Positions 1-5,138 of a DNA stretch of 5,348 nucleotides are shown here, in pieces (within the stretch, counting starts at the first letter, position 1; the number at the start of each line of letters is the position of its first letter). Origin of the DNA: Bacteroidota bacterium (GTDB lineage: Bacteria > Bacteroidota > Bacteroidia > Chitinophagales > Chitinophagaceae). Position numbers and translations under genes: made by a program. The notes under the pieces are model-generated. The model had not been told where the DNA came from. It did no database searches and saw only the letters and a list, made by a program, of their open reading frames with translations. Where the stretch lies: contig CANHOY010000124.1 in NCBI GenBank assembly GCA_947462495.1, forward strand, positions 1 to 5,348, written 5' to 3'.

Positions 1-703
1 CCGGTTTGCCAAATTTACCGCCCTCCGTGGTCGTAATTAAAGGGCAAGTAAAAGCAAATGCTTCTCCACCCATTTTGCGTCTTATTAATTCTGTACCTGT
101 AGTAATATTGCCCCACTGATCACTTCCACCCATTTGAACTTTACAATTTTTATTTTTATACAACCAATAAAAATCAAACCCTTGTACCAATTGATAAGTG
201 AATTCGGTAAAACTCATTCCAGTATCTCCCTCAATTCTTTTTTTCACACTATCCTTTGCCATCATGTAATTCACTGTAATATGCTTGCCTACGTCTCTAA
301 TAAAATCTAAAAAAGTAAAGCTTTTGAACCAGTCGTAATTGTTCACCATTTCGGCTGCATTAGGAAGGGTAGTATCAAAATTTAAAAAATGGGCTAATTG
401 TTTTTGAACCCCAGCTAAATTAAATTGCAAAGTTTCTTCACTTAATAAATTACGTTCTTCACTTTTACCACTCGGATCTCCCACCATGCCAGTGGCGCCA
501 CCTACTAAAGCCACAGGTTTATGTCCTGCTCTTTGTAAATGAACTAATAATAAAATGGGCACCAAGCTCCCAATATGTAAACTGTCCGAAGTGGGGTCAA
601 AGCCAATATATCCAGACACTTGCTCTTTTTCAAACAATTCTTCTGTGCCCGGCATGATATCTTGAATCATCCCTCTCCAGCGTAGTTCTTGTATCAAAGT
701 CAT
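1..703 (-). CDS. tyrS: Tyrosyl-tRNA synthetase, N-terminal part (cut by window edge)
   Basis: This class I aminoacyl-tRNA synthetase activates tyrosine with ATP and charges tRNA-Tyr in the cytosol. I translated the minus strand from the ATG at 703-701; 234 codons are open to the window edge, against roughly 420-430 residues for the full family. The nucleotide-binding HIGH-type motif is HIGS (residues 43-46) inside YIGFDPTSDSLHIGS. The tyrosine pocket is visible as Y170, Q174 and D177 in YQLVQGFD, followed by GGSDQWGN (192-199, with Q196). The KMSKS-equivalent loop begins as KFGK (230-233), after which the window ends. The C-terminal anticodon-binding and S4-like domains are outside the window. 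The start is supported by a TAnnTTTG promoter box 17 bases upstream and by alignment of the N-terminus with the family; there is no Shine-Dalgarno (SD) sequence. The last visible codon gives proline after KFGK, where Ser or Thr is usual. Confidence 0.97.
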   Translation of the reverse strand, partial: MTLIQELRWRGMIQDIMPGTEELFEKEQVSGYIGFDPTSDSLHIGSLVPILLLVHLQRAGHKPVALVGGATGMVGDPSGKSEERNLLSEETLQFNLAGVQKQLAHFLNFDTTLPNAAEMVNNYDWFKSFTFLDFIRDVGKHITVNYMMAKDSVKKRIEGDTGMSFTEFTYQLVQGFDFYWLYKNKNCKVQMGGSDQWGNITTGTELIRRKMGGEAFAFTCPLITTTEGGKFGKP

Positions 704-720
704 ATTCTAAATACTTTAAG

Positions 721-728
721 CAAAAATA
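721..728 (-). promoter_or_regulatory. tyrS promoter, -7 box
   Basis: Read on the minus strand this is TATTTTTG, an exact match to the Bacteroidota -7 consensus TAnnTTTG. It lies 17 bases upstream of the tyrS ATG, so transcription would start about 10 bases before the codon. I see no clear TTTG -33 box at the usual 17-23 base spacing, so the call rests on the -7 box and its position. Confidence 0.5.
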
Positions 729-743
729 ACTACTAAAATGCAA

Positions 744-751
744 TAATTTCG
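744..751 (+). promoter_or_regulatory. Possible promoter -7 box of the RDD-family gene
   Basis: TAATTTCG differs at one base from TAnnTTTG and sits four bases before the ATG at 756. Transcription would then begin at or next to the start codon, giving a leaderless mRNA. The -33 element is poor (TTTAAG near 715-720). The box shares the 52-bp divergent gap with the tyrS promoter. Confidence 0.35.
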
Positions 752-755
752 CATC

Positions 756-1160
756 ATGAACCCAACAACTCCCACAATTGGCGACGGAACCAGAATTTTA
801 CACTTTTTAGTGGATACCATTTTAATAGCTATTCTTACCTATATAATATATGGTTGGTGGAACTTCCACGTATTGTACTGGAATTATACACCTATTCAAT
901 TTGGGTACTTCTTTTTCGCAACCATGTGGGTATATGTGTTTTTATTTGAGTGGATTTTTTTGAGGACCCCCGCCAAATGGTTTACTGGAACCAAAGTGGT
1001 TTCGGACAAAGGAGGTAGGCCCAATATCTTCCAATTTTTTGTAAGAGCCACCATTCATACGACCATTATTTCAATGTTTGGCTTGGCATGGAATGGTCAA
1101 CCATGGCATGATACTTTTTCAAAGACAAAATTAATTTATGCAACCAAATTGGTTGGATAA
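756..1160 (+). CDS. Small RDD-family integral membrane protein
   Basis: A 134-residue membrane protein. It fits the RDD family, named for conserved Arg and Asp residues; members are mostly of unknown function, some being linked to ion or solute transport. R13-x6-D20 opens the first hydrophobic segment (about 14-34). A second segment covers about 47-69. It is followed by a family-like stretch, TPAKWFTGTKVVSDKGGRP (71-89), that resembles the usual 'tlGk..lGlkVv...G.rp' loop. A third, more polar segment starts at R97 (about 96-112) and the chain ends with WHDTFSKTKLI, equivalent to the usual 'lHDrlagT.Vv' (H118, D119). No signal peptide is separate from the first helix. The start is the first ATG after the putative promoter and no SD is present. 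It is divergent from tyrS and 73 bases ahead of hscA with no visible terminator between. The exact role is unknown. Confidence 0.85.
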   Translation: MNPTTPTIGDGTRILHFLVDTILIAILTYIIYGWWNFHVLYWNYTPIQFGYFFFATMWVYVFLFEWIFLRTPAKWFTGTKVVSDKGGRPNIFQFFVRATIHTTIISMFGLAWNGQPWHDTFSKTKLIYATKLVG

Positions 1161-1212
1161 ATGTGGTTATAAATCTTTCCTCAAATCATAAGTTTTAATT
1201 TGAGTAGCAATG

Positions 1213-1220
1213 TACATTTG
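1213..1220 (+). promoter_or_regulatory. hscA promoter, -7 box
   Basis: TACATTTG matches TAnnTTTG exactly and ends 13 bases before the ATG at 1234. The transcript would start at about 1226-1228, leaving a leader of only some 6-8 A/T-rich bases and no SD. A TTTG -33 box is not evident at normal spacing; the nearest candidate is TTTT at 1193-1196, 16 bases upstream. Confidence 0.5.
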
Positions 1221-1233
1221 TAAAATTTTTTAA

Positions 1234-3099
1234 ATGGCTAAAATTGGTATTAATATTGCAACAGGAAGTTTGCAACAAGCAGACATCATTGTAGGGATCG
1301 ATTTAGGTACCACCAATAGTTTAGTAGCCATTATTCATCCAGATACTAAATTGCCAACAGCACTTAAAGAATTTGATGGTAGTAGTATTGTACCCAGTGT
1401 AGTTCACTTTGATGCCTTTGGAAATGTAGAAGTGGGGATGAATGCAAAACCTTTTTTAGAATCTGATCCTCAAAATACCATATTTAGTGCCAAGCGTTTA
1501 ATGGGGAAAAGCCATAATGATATTAGAACGCATCAAGATTTTTTTGCGTATAAAATTATTGATGACAATAGAGATAGTTTAGTGAAAGTACAAGTGGGAT
1601 CTACTTTTTATTCTCCTATTGATTTATCTTCTTTTATTTTAATCGAATTAAAAAAACGTGCCGAGCATATTTTAAAAACACCTGTAACCAAAGCGGTCAT
1701 TACAGTACCCGCTTATTTTAATGACACACAACGTCAAGCCACAAGAGATGCAGGAAAGCTAGCAGGGCTTGATGTATTACGTATTATTAATGAACCTACT
1801 GCGGCTAGTTTAGCGTATGGATTAGGAATGGATCCTACAGAAGAAAAAACTATTGCAGTATATGATTTAGGGGGTGGTACTTTTGACATTTCCATTTTAA
1901 AAATTTCCAATGGAATTTTTGAAGTACTTAGTACCAATGGAGATACTTATTTAGGTGGCGATGATTTAGATAGAGCCATTATTGAATATTGGATGAAAGA
2001 AATGGGGGTAGCTGATTTAGAAGGTCATAAAATTTTAAAACAACAATTAAGATTGGCTGCAGAGAAAGCTAAAATCGTTTTATCTACTGCTGATTTTTTT
2101 GAAACAGAATTTGCGGGAGAAAAAATTTCCATCACTAAAGAAATTTATGAAAGTTTAATTACTCCTATTATTCATAAAACCATGGATTGCTGCAAGTTGG
2201 CTATGAAAGATGCAGCGCTTACTATTGCGGATATCAATACCGTGTTAATGGTGGGAGGAAGTACACGCGTTCCATTGGTTAAAAAAACAGTAGCTACTTT
2301 TTTTAATCAAGCAGTGAATGATTCAGTAAATCCAGATGAGGTGGTGGCTTTAGGTGCGGCGGTGCAAGCGGATATCTTAGCAGGCAATAACCAAAACATG
2401 TTGTTATTAGATATTACCCCGCTAAGTTTAGGTATTGAAACCATGGGAGGTTTAATGGATGTATTACTGCCACGTAATTCAAAAATTCCTACGAAAGCTT
2501 CAAGACAATACACTACTCAAAAAGATGCCCAATCGGGAATTAATATTGCTGTATACCAAGGTGAAAGAGATTTAGTAAAGGACAATCGGAAATTAGGTGC
2601 TTTTACTTTATCAGGAATCCCCTCTATGCCAGCGGGTCTTCCCAAAGTGGAAGTTAGTTTCTTAATTAATGCAGATGGTATTTTACAAGTGAGTGCAAAG
2701 GAGCTAAGAAGTGGGGTGACGCAAAGTATTGATATCAAACCACAATATGGATTAACCGATGAGGAAGTGGAGCAAAGATTAATGGAAAGTATTACCCATG
2801 CCAAGGCCGACATTGCCACCAGGGCTTTAGTGGAAGCCAGCACAGAGGCGGAACAAATGCTGTCTGTAACTGAAAAATTCATGGTGAAGAATGCTAACTT
2901 ATTAAGTAAGGACGAAATGACCGCCACAGCGAATGCCATGCAAGCTTTACAATTGGCAATTACCATGGCAGATAAGAACCTGATTCAGACCAAAACCGAG
3001 GAATTAAACGACTTAACACGTCCTTTTGCCGAAAGGGTCATGGATCAAGCCATCTCTGGCGCCTTAAAAGGAAGGGGGATTGAGGATAAAAACCTATAG
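1234..3099 (+). CDS. hscA: Fe-S cluster assembly chaperone HscA (Hsp70 family)
   Basis: HscA is a specialised cytosolic Hsp70. With the J-protein HscB it uses ATP to help transfer iron-sulfur clusters from the scaffold IscU. The 621 residues match the HscA length (E. coli 616). The ATPase domain (about 18-388) has IDLGTTNS (22-29), NEPTAA (186-191), DLGGGTFD (211-218) and VGGSTRVP (340-347). The linker is LLLD (390-393), the substrate-binding beta domain runs to about 505, and the helical lid starts at YGLTDEE (505-511). HscA rather than DnaK is indicated by the N-terminal extension before IDLGTTNSLVA, by YQGERDLVKDNRKLGAFTLSGIP, by KPQYGLTD, and by the ending FAERVMDQAISGALKG, which resembles the E. 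coli HscA C-terminus. No HscB, IscU or ferredoxin gene is adjacent. The start fits the promoter 13 bases upstream. The lid-coding part is clearly richer in G+C than the ATPase part. Confidence 0.93.
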   Translation: MAKIGINIATGSLQQADIIVGIDLGTTNSLVAIIHPDTKLPTALKEFDGSSIVPSVVHFDAFGNVEVGMNAKPFLESDPQNTIFSAKRLMGKSHNDIRTHQDFFAYKIIDDNRDSLVKVQVGSTFYSPIDLSSFILIELKKRAEHILKTPVTKAVITVPAYFNDTQRQATRDAGKLAGLDVLRIINEPTAASLAYGLGMDPTEEKTIAVYDLGGGTFDISILKISNGIFEVLSTNGDTYLGGDDLDRAIIEYWMKEMGVADLEGHKILKQQLRLAAEKAKIVLSTADFFETEFAGEKISITKEIYESLITPIIHKTMDCCKLAMKDAALTIADINTVLMVGGSTRVPLVKKTVATFFNQAVNDSVNPDEVVALGAAVQADILAGNNQNMLLLDITPLSLGIETMGGLMDVLLPRNSKIPTKASRQYTTQKDAQSGINIAVYQGERDLVKDNRKLGAFTLSGIPSMPAGLPKVEVSFLINADGILQVSAKELRSGVTQSIDIKPQYGLTDEEVEQRLMESITHAKADIATRALVEASTEAEQMLSVTEKFMVKNANLLSKDEMTATANAMQALQLAITMADKNLIQTKTEELNDLTRPFAERVMDQAISGALKGRGIEDKNL

Positions 3100-3103
3100 T
3101 AAA

Positions 3104-3134
3104 TTTGGTATTTTCAAAAGGAATCCTATCTTTG
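3104..3134 (+). promoter_or_regulatory. rpsU promoter (TTTG-N19-TATCTTTG)
   Basis: TTTG at 3104-3107 and TATCTTTG at 3127-3134 are separated by exactly 19 bases, an ideal Bacteroidota housekeeping promoter. It begins five bases after the hscA stop, so rpsU can be transcribed on its own although no terminator blocks read-through from hscA. Predicted start is about 3140, giving a leader of close to 38 bases. Confidence 0.85.
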
Positions 3135-3162
3135 CCTTCCAATTTTTATTTTAAAACACCTG

Positions 3163-3169
3163 AGGAGGT
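3163..3169 (+). promoter_or_regulatory. Strong Shine-Dalgarno sequence of rpsU
   Basis: AGGAGGT is a seven-base uninterrupted match to the 16S rRNA anti-SD complement AAAGGAGGTG. Nine bases separate it from the ATG at 3179. No other gene here has a comparable site; xerC has only AGGA two bases from its ATG. In Bacteroidota the anti-SD is normally held by ribosomal proteins including bS21, and a strong SD on rpsU is the expected signature of autoregulation. Confidence 0.9.
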
Positions 3170-3178
3170 ATATATATT

Positions 3179-3376
3179 ATGTTAATAATTGATTCAAAAG
3201 ACTGCGAGAACATTGACAAAGCGTTAAAAAAGTACAAAAAGAAGTTTGAAAAAAGTAAAACTTTGATCAACTTGCGTTCACGTCAAGCATTTGTAAAACC
3301 ATCTGTAAAACGTCGTTTCGAAGTACTTAAAGCTGTTTACAAGCAACAAATTTTCAGCGGAAAGATAGAAGGATAG
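3179..3376 (+). CDS. rpsU: 30S ribosomal protein bS21
   Basis: bS21 is a small basic protein of the 30S platform near the 3' end of 16S rRNA. The 65 residues match the usual length in this phylum. The sequence is lysine- and arginine-rich and begins MLIIDSKDCENIDKALKKYKK, followed by the central LRSRQAFVKPSVKRR (32-46), typical of the family. Tyr54 is present; from memory, this corresponds to the tyrosine that contacts the sequestered anti-SD in Flavobacterium johnsoniae ribosomes. The start is fixed by the strong SD and by the family N-terminus. The gene has its own promoter and two terminators, so it is probably a single-gene unit. It likely regulates itself: when bS21 is short, the anti-SD is freed and rpsU mRNA is favoured (family knowledge plus inference). 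Confidence 0.96.
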   Translation: MLIIDSKDCENIDKALKKYKKKFEKSKTLINLRSRQAFVKPSVKRRFEVLKAVYKQQIFSGKIEG

Positions 3377-3403
3377 AATCCTTTTTCTTCTTATAATGAT
3401 ATT

Positions 3404-3446
3404 AAAACCCAAGCTAGTAAGAAACTAGCTTGGGTTTTTTGTTTTT
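3404..3446 (+). terminator. Intrinsic terminator 1 after rpsU
   Basis: A perfect 15-bp stem pairs AAAACCCAAGCTAGT (3404-3418) with ACTAGCTTGGGTTTT (3424-3438) around loop AAGAA. The T-tract continues through TTGTTTTT. It starts 27 bases after the rpsU stop and should end that transcript. Confidence 0.93.
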
Positions 3447-3496
3447 CTTCACCTTTTAATAAATATAAAGGTTCGAAAAACACGCTAATGATTTTT

Positions 3497-3527
3497 AAAA
3501 CCCAAGCAGGCTTGGGTTTTTTGTTTT
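3497..3527 (+). terminator. Intrinsic terminator 2, related copy of terminator 1
   Basis: A 10-bp stem (3497-3506 with 3511-3520, loop CAGG) is followed by TTGTTTT. The outer arms and the 3' T-rich tail are identical to those of the first terminator; only the tip of the stem is shorter. It lies 27 bases before xerC and insulates it from upstream transcription. Confidence 0.85.
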
Positions 3528-3547
3528 AACAACAAGCCTTACCTTTA
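3517..3547 (+). promoter_or_regulatory. Probable xerC promoter
   Basis: TACCTTTA (3540-3547) is one base away from TAnnTTTG and ends seven bases before the ATG. The -33 element would be TTTT at 3517-3520 (19-base spacing) or TTTG at 3520-3523 (16-base spacing). Both lie in the T-tract of terminator 2. A nearly leaderless transcript would result. Confidence 0.4.
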
Positions 3548-3554
3548 TAAGGAC

Positions 3555-4454
3555 ATGGCTATACAAACCCGTTTTATACCACTCAATGCTTTTTTGGCCT
3601 ATCTCCAATTTGAGAAGCGGTATTCCATGCATACTATTACTGCTTATTCCAATGACCTTATTCAGTTCTTTGACTTTGTAGCAACCCAATACGAAGGCAT
3701 GCCTTATGATCAAATTACTGGAACCATGGTGCGGTCCTGGCTGGCTTCCATGAAAGAAGAGGATATGACAGGAAAAACATTAAACCGAAAAATTTCTTCC
3801 TTAAAATCTTTTTACAAATACCAAATCCAACAAGGGCAATTAACTAAAAGTCCTATGGAAACAGTCATCAGCCCTAAAATAAGCAAACGACTACCCAGCT
3901 TTGTTGCTGAAAACGATATGGAACAGCTTTTTTTAAATTTATCTTTTGCAGAAGGGTGGAAGGGGTATACCGAAAAAATGGTCATTCAACTTTTTTATGC
4001 CACTGGCATGCGTTTAAGTGAATTAATTCAATGCAAAGAAAACCAGTTAGATGTTTCTAAAAAAATAATCAAAGTATTGGGCAAAGGGAATAAAGAAAGA
4101 ATTTTACCATTAAGTCCTGAATTGGCGTTGGAATTAAAAAAGTACATTTCACAAAAACCAGAGGAGGCCAATGGCAATCCCTATTTATTTGTTAATGAAA
4201 AAGGGAAGGCGCTACAACCTAAAGCGGTGTACACTTTCGTTAAATTTTATTTATCGCAAGTAACTACCTTGCAAAAGAAAAGTCCACACGTTTTAAGGCA
4301 TAGCTTTGCCACCCATTTAATGAATAATGGGGCTGATTTAAATGCAGTAAAGGAATTATTAGGGCACAGCAGCTTGGCGGCAACGCAGGTATATACGCAT
4401 AATACCATTGAAAAATTAAAAGAAGTTTTTTCAAAAGCGCATCCAAAAGCATAA
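3555..4454 (+). CDS. xerC: Tyrosine recombinase, XerC/XerD type
   Basis: A site-specific tyrosine recombinase of the Xer type, which resolves chromosome dimers at the dif site near the terminus, normally as a XerC-XerD pair with FtsK. Its 299 residues match the family length (about 300). The N-terminal SAM-like DNA-binding domain covers about 8-90, including EKRYSMHTITAYSNDL and LNRKISSLKSFYKY. The catalytic domain follows with every active-site residue in place: R153 (ATGMRLSEL), K177 (GKGNKER), H245 and R248 (HVLRHSFATHL), H271 (LLGHSS) and nucleophile Y280 (QVYTH). Choosing between XerC and XerD from one sequence is not safe. Its place between rpsU and hpf is a conserved Bacteroidota arrangement, which argues for a housekeeping protein and against a phage or element integrase. 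ATG 3555 is the natural start, with a promoter-like box just upstream and no useful SD. Confidence 0.9.
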   Translation: MAIQTRFIPLNAFLAYLQFEKRYSMHTITAYSNDLIQFFDFVATQYEGMPYDQITGTMVRSWLASMKEEDMTGKTLNRKISSLKSFYKYQIQQGQLTKSPMETVISPKISKRLPSFVAENDMEQLFLNLSFAEGWKGYTEKMVIQLFYATGMRLSELIQCKENQLDVSKKIIKVLGKGNKERILPLSPELALELKKYISQKPEEANGNPYLFVNEKGKALQPKAVYTFVKFYLSQVTTLQKKSPHVLRHSFATHLMNNGADLNAVKELLGHSSLAATQVYTHNTIEKLKEVFSKAHPKA

Positions 4455-4481
4455 TAAAACTCATGGAGCTCTATTGCTAAA

Positions 4482-4507
4482 TATGACAAGTATCATACCA
4501 TGTCATA
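4482..4507. repeat. Inverted repeat TATGACA-N12-TGTCATA
   Basis: Seven-base perfect arms at 4482-4488 and 4501-4507. The spacer contains a second small dyad, GTAT-C-ATAC (4490-4498). It could be an operator or a weak xerC terminator, since it is followed by AAAATTTTCTT. It lies 27 bases after the xerC stop. Confidence 0.5.
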
Positions 4508-4558
4508 AAATTTTCTTAAAACTATTTTTATTATTGCAACACCTCTAAAGATGTGGTA

Positions 4559-4574
4559 ACTTACTAGAGTAAGT
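4559..4574. repeat. Inverted repeat ACTTACT-AG-AGTAAGT
   Basis: Seven-base perfect arms with a two-base centre, 59 bases before the hpf ATG. The compact symmetry suits a dimeric regulator; as RNA it would form a six-bp stem with loop TAGA. No known binding site is recognised. Confidence 0.5.
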
Positions 4575-4591
4575 ATAAAAACCATTTTTAT
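4575..4591. repeat. Inverted repeat ATAAAAA-CCA-TTTTTAT
   Basis: Seven-base A/T arms around CCA, directly abutting the previous dyad. Because it is made only of A and T, chance is a real possibility. Together the two dyads could also form a weak termination signal. Confidence 0.3.
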
Positions 4592-4620
4592 GTCTTACCA
4601 AGCTCTTATTTTTTATCTAT

Positions 4621-4628
4621 TAAATTTT
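4621..4628 (+). promoter_or_regulatory. Possible hpf promoter -7 box
   Basis: TAAATTTT is one base from TAnnTTTG and ends five bases before the ATG, the same short spacing seen for xerC and the RDD gene. No convincing -33 element is present in this AT-rich stretch. Confidence 0.25.
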
Positions 4629-4633
4629 ATCTT

Positions 4634-4933
4634 ATGAACATCAGTATTCAAACAGTGCATTTTGATGCAGACAAAAAATTGTTAGATTTTGTTCAAAAAA
4701 AACTGGACAAATTGCAAACCTTTCATGATCGAATAACGAAAATAGAAGTGTATTTAAAATTAGAAAGTATGGCACATGCGATAAAGGAAAAAGTAGTAGA
4801 AATTAAAATTCACATACCCAAGCAGGATTGTTTTGTTAAAGCGTCCGCCAATACATTTCAAACCGCATTTGATGAAGCTTTTAATTCCATTACCAATCAA
4901 TTAATAAAGAAAAAAGAACGCTTAGCGCTATAA
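4634..4933 (+). CDS. hpf: Ribosome hibernation promoting factor, short form (HPF/RaiA family)
   Basis: Members of this family bind the 30S subunit between A and P sites and silence ribosomes when growth stops. The 99 residues match the short form. They fit the beta-alpha-beta-beta-beta-alpha fold: MNISIQTVHFDADKKLLDFVQKKLDKLQ (strand 1, helix 1), then TKIEVYLKLES, EKVVEIKIHIP and DCFVKASANTF (strands 2-4), then FQTAFDEAFNSITNQLIKKKERL (helix 2). The basic patch KKKLDKL and the KKKER tail suit rRNA binding. The C-terminal dimerisation domain of long HPF is absent, so ribosome dimers, if made, would need another factor. There is no SD. The gene is followed by its own terminator and precedes the tRNA unit, as in other Bacteroidota. 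Short HPF and RaiA (YfiA) cannot be told apart with certainty here. Confidence 0.9.
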   Translation: MNISIQTVHFDADKKLLDFVQKKLDKLQTFHDRITKIEVYLKLESMAHAIKEKVVEIKIHIPKQDCFVKASANTFQTAFDEAFNSITNQLIKKKERLAL

Positions 4934-4951
4934 CTTTTCCTGTTTTTACCT

Positions 4952-4994
4952 AAATGCCTATTGTTTCAATTGCATTGAACAATGGGCATTTTTT
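4952..4994 (+). terminator. Intrinsic terminator after hpf
   Basis: AAATGCC (4952-4958) pairs with GGCATTT (4985-4991). The stem continues inward through one T-G wobble and one bulged T (4966) to CAA/TTG, with loop TTGCA (4970-4974), for about 17 pairs in all. A run of six T closes it. It lies 18 bases after the hpf stop. Confidence 0.9.
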
Positions 4995-5089
4995 ATTGCC
5001 AGTTTTGTACCTTTTTACCAGTTAGGGGCATGAATTGGATCTTATTTTGATTTTTACCTTGATTTTGGGATAAAATAGTGCTCTAAAAT

Positions 5090-5119
5090 TTTGATAAATA
5101 AAGAATTCCATTACCTTTG
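5090..5119 (+). promoter_or_regulatory. tRNA operon promoter (TTTG-N18-TACCTTTG)
   Basis: TTTG at 5090-5093 and TACCTTTG at 5112-5119, 18 bases apart, fit the Bacteroidota consensus fully. Transcription would begin at about 5125-5127, some 29 bases before tRNA-Thr. It probably also drives the genes beyond the window edge. Confidence 0.8.
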
Positions 5120-5121
5120 CC

Positions 5122-5138
5122 ATCCCAAAATTTGGGAT
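5122..5138. repeat. Perfect dyad at the tRNA transcript start
   Basis: ATCCCAAA and TTTGGGAT (eight-base arms, one-base centre) straddle the predicted start of transcription, three bases after the -7 box. The half-site TTTGGGATA recurs in direct orientation at 5064-5072. It may be an operator or an initiating-sequence element; its function is unknown. Confidence 0.6.

Larger units (their letters stand above)
4455..4633 (+). other. AT-rich gap between xerC and hpf, no gene
   Basis: A non-coding stretch of 179 bases with no credible reading frame. It holds three short dyads, listed separately, plus a weak hairpin near 4540-4555 (CAC-TC with GA-GTG). None has the GC-rich stem and T-run of a clear terminator, so how xerC transcription ends is unclear. 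The density of dyads suggests control of hpf, which is a growth-phase gene in other bacteria (inference). Confidence 0.6.

Noticed and set aside
1734..2966. Open frames on the minus strand inside hscA (1734-1937, 2307-2513, 2517-2966)
   Set aside because: They lie antisense to a strongly conserved Hsp70 gene, resemble no known protein and have no promoter or start signal of their own.
1234..3099. Annotation as the general chaperone DnaK
   Set aside because: The N-terminal extension, the QGERDLV-to-GIP segment and the ALKG-type C-terminus follow HscA, and the disordered acidic tail typical of DnaK is missing.
3451..3472. ACCTTT/AAAGGT inverted repeat between the two terminators
   Set aside because: A six-bp stem with a ten-base loop in AT-rich DNA is expected by chance.
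3495..3713. Minus-strand open frame of 72 codons across the xerC start
   Set aside because: It overlaps terminator 2 and the conserved N-terminus of the recombinase, and its product looks like a mirror of coding sequence.
3555..4454. Phage or integron integrase, implying a mobile island
   Set aside because: Length and motifs fit housekeeping Xer proteins, the gene order is conserved core, and no att repeats or phage genes are visible. The two tRNA genes downstream show no partial 3' copies.
4247..4489. Two overlapping minus-strand frames at the xerC 3' end
   Set aside because: They are antisense to the catalytic motifs HxxR, LLGHSS and the active tyrosine; the real gene explains the open frame.
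4482..4507. dif-like recombination site next to the Xer gene
   Set aside because: Dif sites have two 11-base arms around a six-base centre with inner symmetry such as ATAA...TTAT. This dyad has its symmetry in the outer bases and a 12-base spacer, and the sequence does not match.
4943..5058. TTTTTACC repeated at 4943, 5012 and 5051
   Set aside because: Short low-complexity words in AT-rich spacer with irregular spacing; no structure or promoter fits all three.
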